From contig OZ024862.1 in assembly GCA_964017155.1 (NCBI GenBank), forward strand, positions 44,954,462 through 45,018,461: a DNA stretch of 64,000 bases. The letters run 5' to 3'. The stretch comes from Oasisia sp. SBJ-2009 (taxonomy: Eukaryota; Annelida; Polychaeta; Sabellida; Siboglinidae). Below, one piece after another: positions 62,861-64,000 of this stretch (the first letter of the stretch is position 1; the number at the start of each line of letters is the position of its first letter). The notes under the pieces are model-generated. The model saw only the letters and a list, made by a program, of their open reading frames with translations. It ran no database searches and was not told the origin of the DNA. The position numbers and the translations under genes were made by a program.

Positions 62861-63560
62861 ATATATTGTATTAAGTATTGGTCAAATAAAAGCAAATTCT
62901 TCTTGAATCATATGTGAATATTGTTTACTGAAATACACTGTTTTGTGTTAGGTAAATTAAATTATTGAAAGTGGTAATTTCTTAGATAACTTTCTGAAAT
63001 AATTCACACCATTAAAAATTACACCAGAAACATCAGGTGCTTAGTTAGTCTTAATGTTTTTCTGTGAATAAATAGTGAGAGGTTTGCTGCAAAATAGGTG
63101 ACAGATGAGATGTTGAGACCCCTGCTACCACTCTTCAAGACCACTTAGTGAAGACATGTAATACCCAATTGTGTACACATGTAATACATTTCCTACATGA
63201 TTACATTTGTGAAATCAAAACTAAACATACTATAGTATTTTTATTTTAATGATTTATTAAAACAACTTTACATAGTATAACTATTATCACCGTGGGTTCT
63301 CATGTTATACAATAATTATCCTTAACATACCATTGGCAATGCCATTCTGGTATACATGTTAACATACATAATTGTGTGAAACCTAACTAGCTTACTAACT
63401 AGATAAATTAGTATGTATTAAAAGGTAAGGTCTTCTATGTCGCATTATCCAATCCTCAGGATTGCTCAAAGCAACTACACTTTACTCTCTGGTAGACCTG
63501 TTCAATGGAACAATCTTGACTTCTCTTTGAAACACCTAATGATGCTGCAAATAATGCATG
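62861..63560. other. No gene recognised
   Basis: AT-rich non-coding sequence after the poly(A) signal at 62886. Confidence 0.45.
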
Positions 63561-63564
63561 AATA

Positions 63565-63738
63565 CTATTCGTAACAAATATCCACCCCTGTTTATAGCCA
63601 GGTACTCATTCATACAACTCGAAGAACTAGAGCAATGCAGAGTGAAAATAAATGCCAACACTTTGACACAATAGCACAGGATTCAAACCTAGGTTCTCTT
63701 AGTTGAGGGTGTGAAGCTCTAGCCACTGTGCTACTACA
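63565..63738 (-). mobile_element. tRNA-derived SINE (minus strand)
   Basis: Read on the minus strand: GTAGCACAGTGGCTAGAGC (A-box region), CTAGGTTTGAATCCTG (B box GGTTTGAATCC), then CTCTGCATTGCTCTAGTTC and TGTATGAATGAGTACC. This is the same architecture as the SINEs at 36586 and 43684, better preserved in the B box. Confidence 0.75.
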
Positions 63739-64000
63739 TTATTACACTACTTGATTCTTAGTCTTAATGGATGGTTCCCAGACCCAGGTAACTTATTGGA
63801 TCTTAAGGATTATAGGTGAAAGTCCAAATGGTGTAGGCCAATGCAACTAGAGGCATCTGGTGAGCGTGGAATCTCTTGGATTTCGAAACATACATTAGTA
63901 GATATACTACGGATTATTGCTATAGGGAATATACACCCTTATATACGTAATCGTCGACATCCATATGTGTGTGTAATTCTCGTTAGGCTGACTTTTAATA

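Overview
Eukaryotic (animal) genomic DNA. Short exons flanked by GT-AG introns, poly(A) signals, long (AT)n microsatellites, many non-LTR retrotransposons (LINEs), a tRNA-derived SINE and several non-autonomous DNA transposons rule out a prokaryote. A secreted or membrane protein that combines EGF repeats with fucolectin-like domains, allantoinase exons, and ORF1 and endonuclease proteins of a common invertebrate LINE type fit a marine invertebrate (lophotrochozoan or invertebrate deuterostome). The species cannot be named from sequence alone.

Layout. 1-2.7 kb: 5' part of a minus-strand CR1/L2-type LINE that runs off the window. 2.8-3.6 kb: a possible first coding exon (-) with an upstream cluster of TGCGCATGCGCA (NRF1-type) palindromes. 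3.6-6.2 kb: a dispersed repeat split by a 1.9-kb hAT-like element full of (AT)n. 6.2-14 kb: mostly non-coding, with a foldback MITE, a 216-bp tandem duplication and a second copy of the dispersed repeat. 14-21 kb: nested transposons: a minus-strand LINE split by a 3.2-kb terminal-inverted-repeat element that itself holds a plus-strand LINE fragment, beside a CR1-like fragment. 22.7-23.1 kb: 136-bp tandem repeats. 24.8-27 kb: a minus-strand array of about 22 C2H2 zinc fingers with in-frame stops. 28.9-30.3 kb: another inverted-repeat element. 31.1-31.9 kb: a 312-bp-arm inverted repeat.

31.9-44.3 kb is the best gene region. A block of about 5.3 kb is present twice in direct orientation (about 31919-37203 and 38991-44298). 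Each copy holds the 3' end of an EGF/fucolectin-like membrane protein gene, the last three exons of allantoinase, and a SINE. The complete single-exon EGF/fucolectin gene (37444-39186 plus a frameshifted tail) straddles the second junction. Copy 1 keeps normal splice sites and an in-frame membrane segment. Copy 2 has lost a splice donor in allantoinase and has a 61-bp insertion that frameshifts the EGF protein before its membrane segment. No 5' allantoinase exons were found.

45.8-54.3 kb (-): a multi-exon gene for a Ulp1/SENP-like (C48) cysteine peptidase fused to a C-terminal PHD-like finger, built from six exons whose splice phases agree. Its 5' intron has received an almost intact RTE-like LINE (49.1-52.6 kb, one 1043-codon ORF) and a truncated L2-like LINE (52.8-54.1 kb). 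55.2-57.5 kb: an inverted copy of the 3.7-kb hAT-like element. 57.6-62.9 kb (+): a chain of small exons joined by phase-1 introns, unrecognised protein, with a textbook hAT MITE (8-bp duplication) in one intron. A minus-strand SINE lies near the right end.

The genes do not form a pathway. The organisation is that of a repeat-rich intergenic region in which segmental duplication and transposon nesting are still recent enough to reconstruct.
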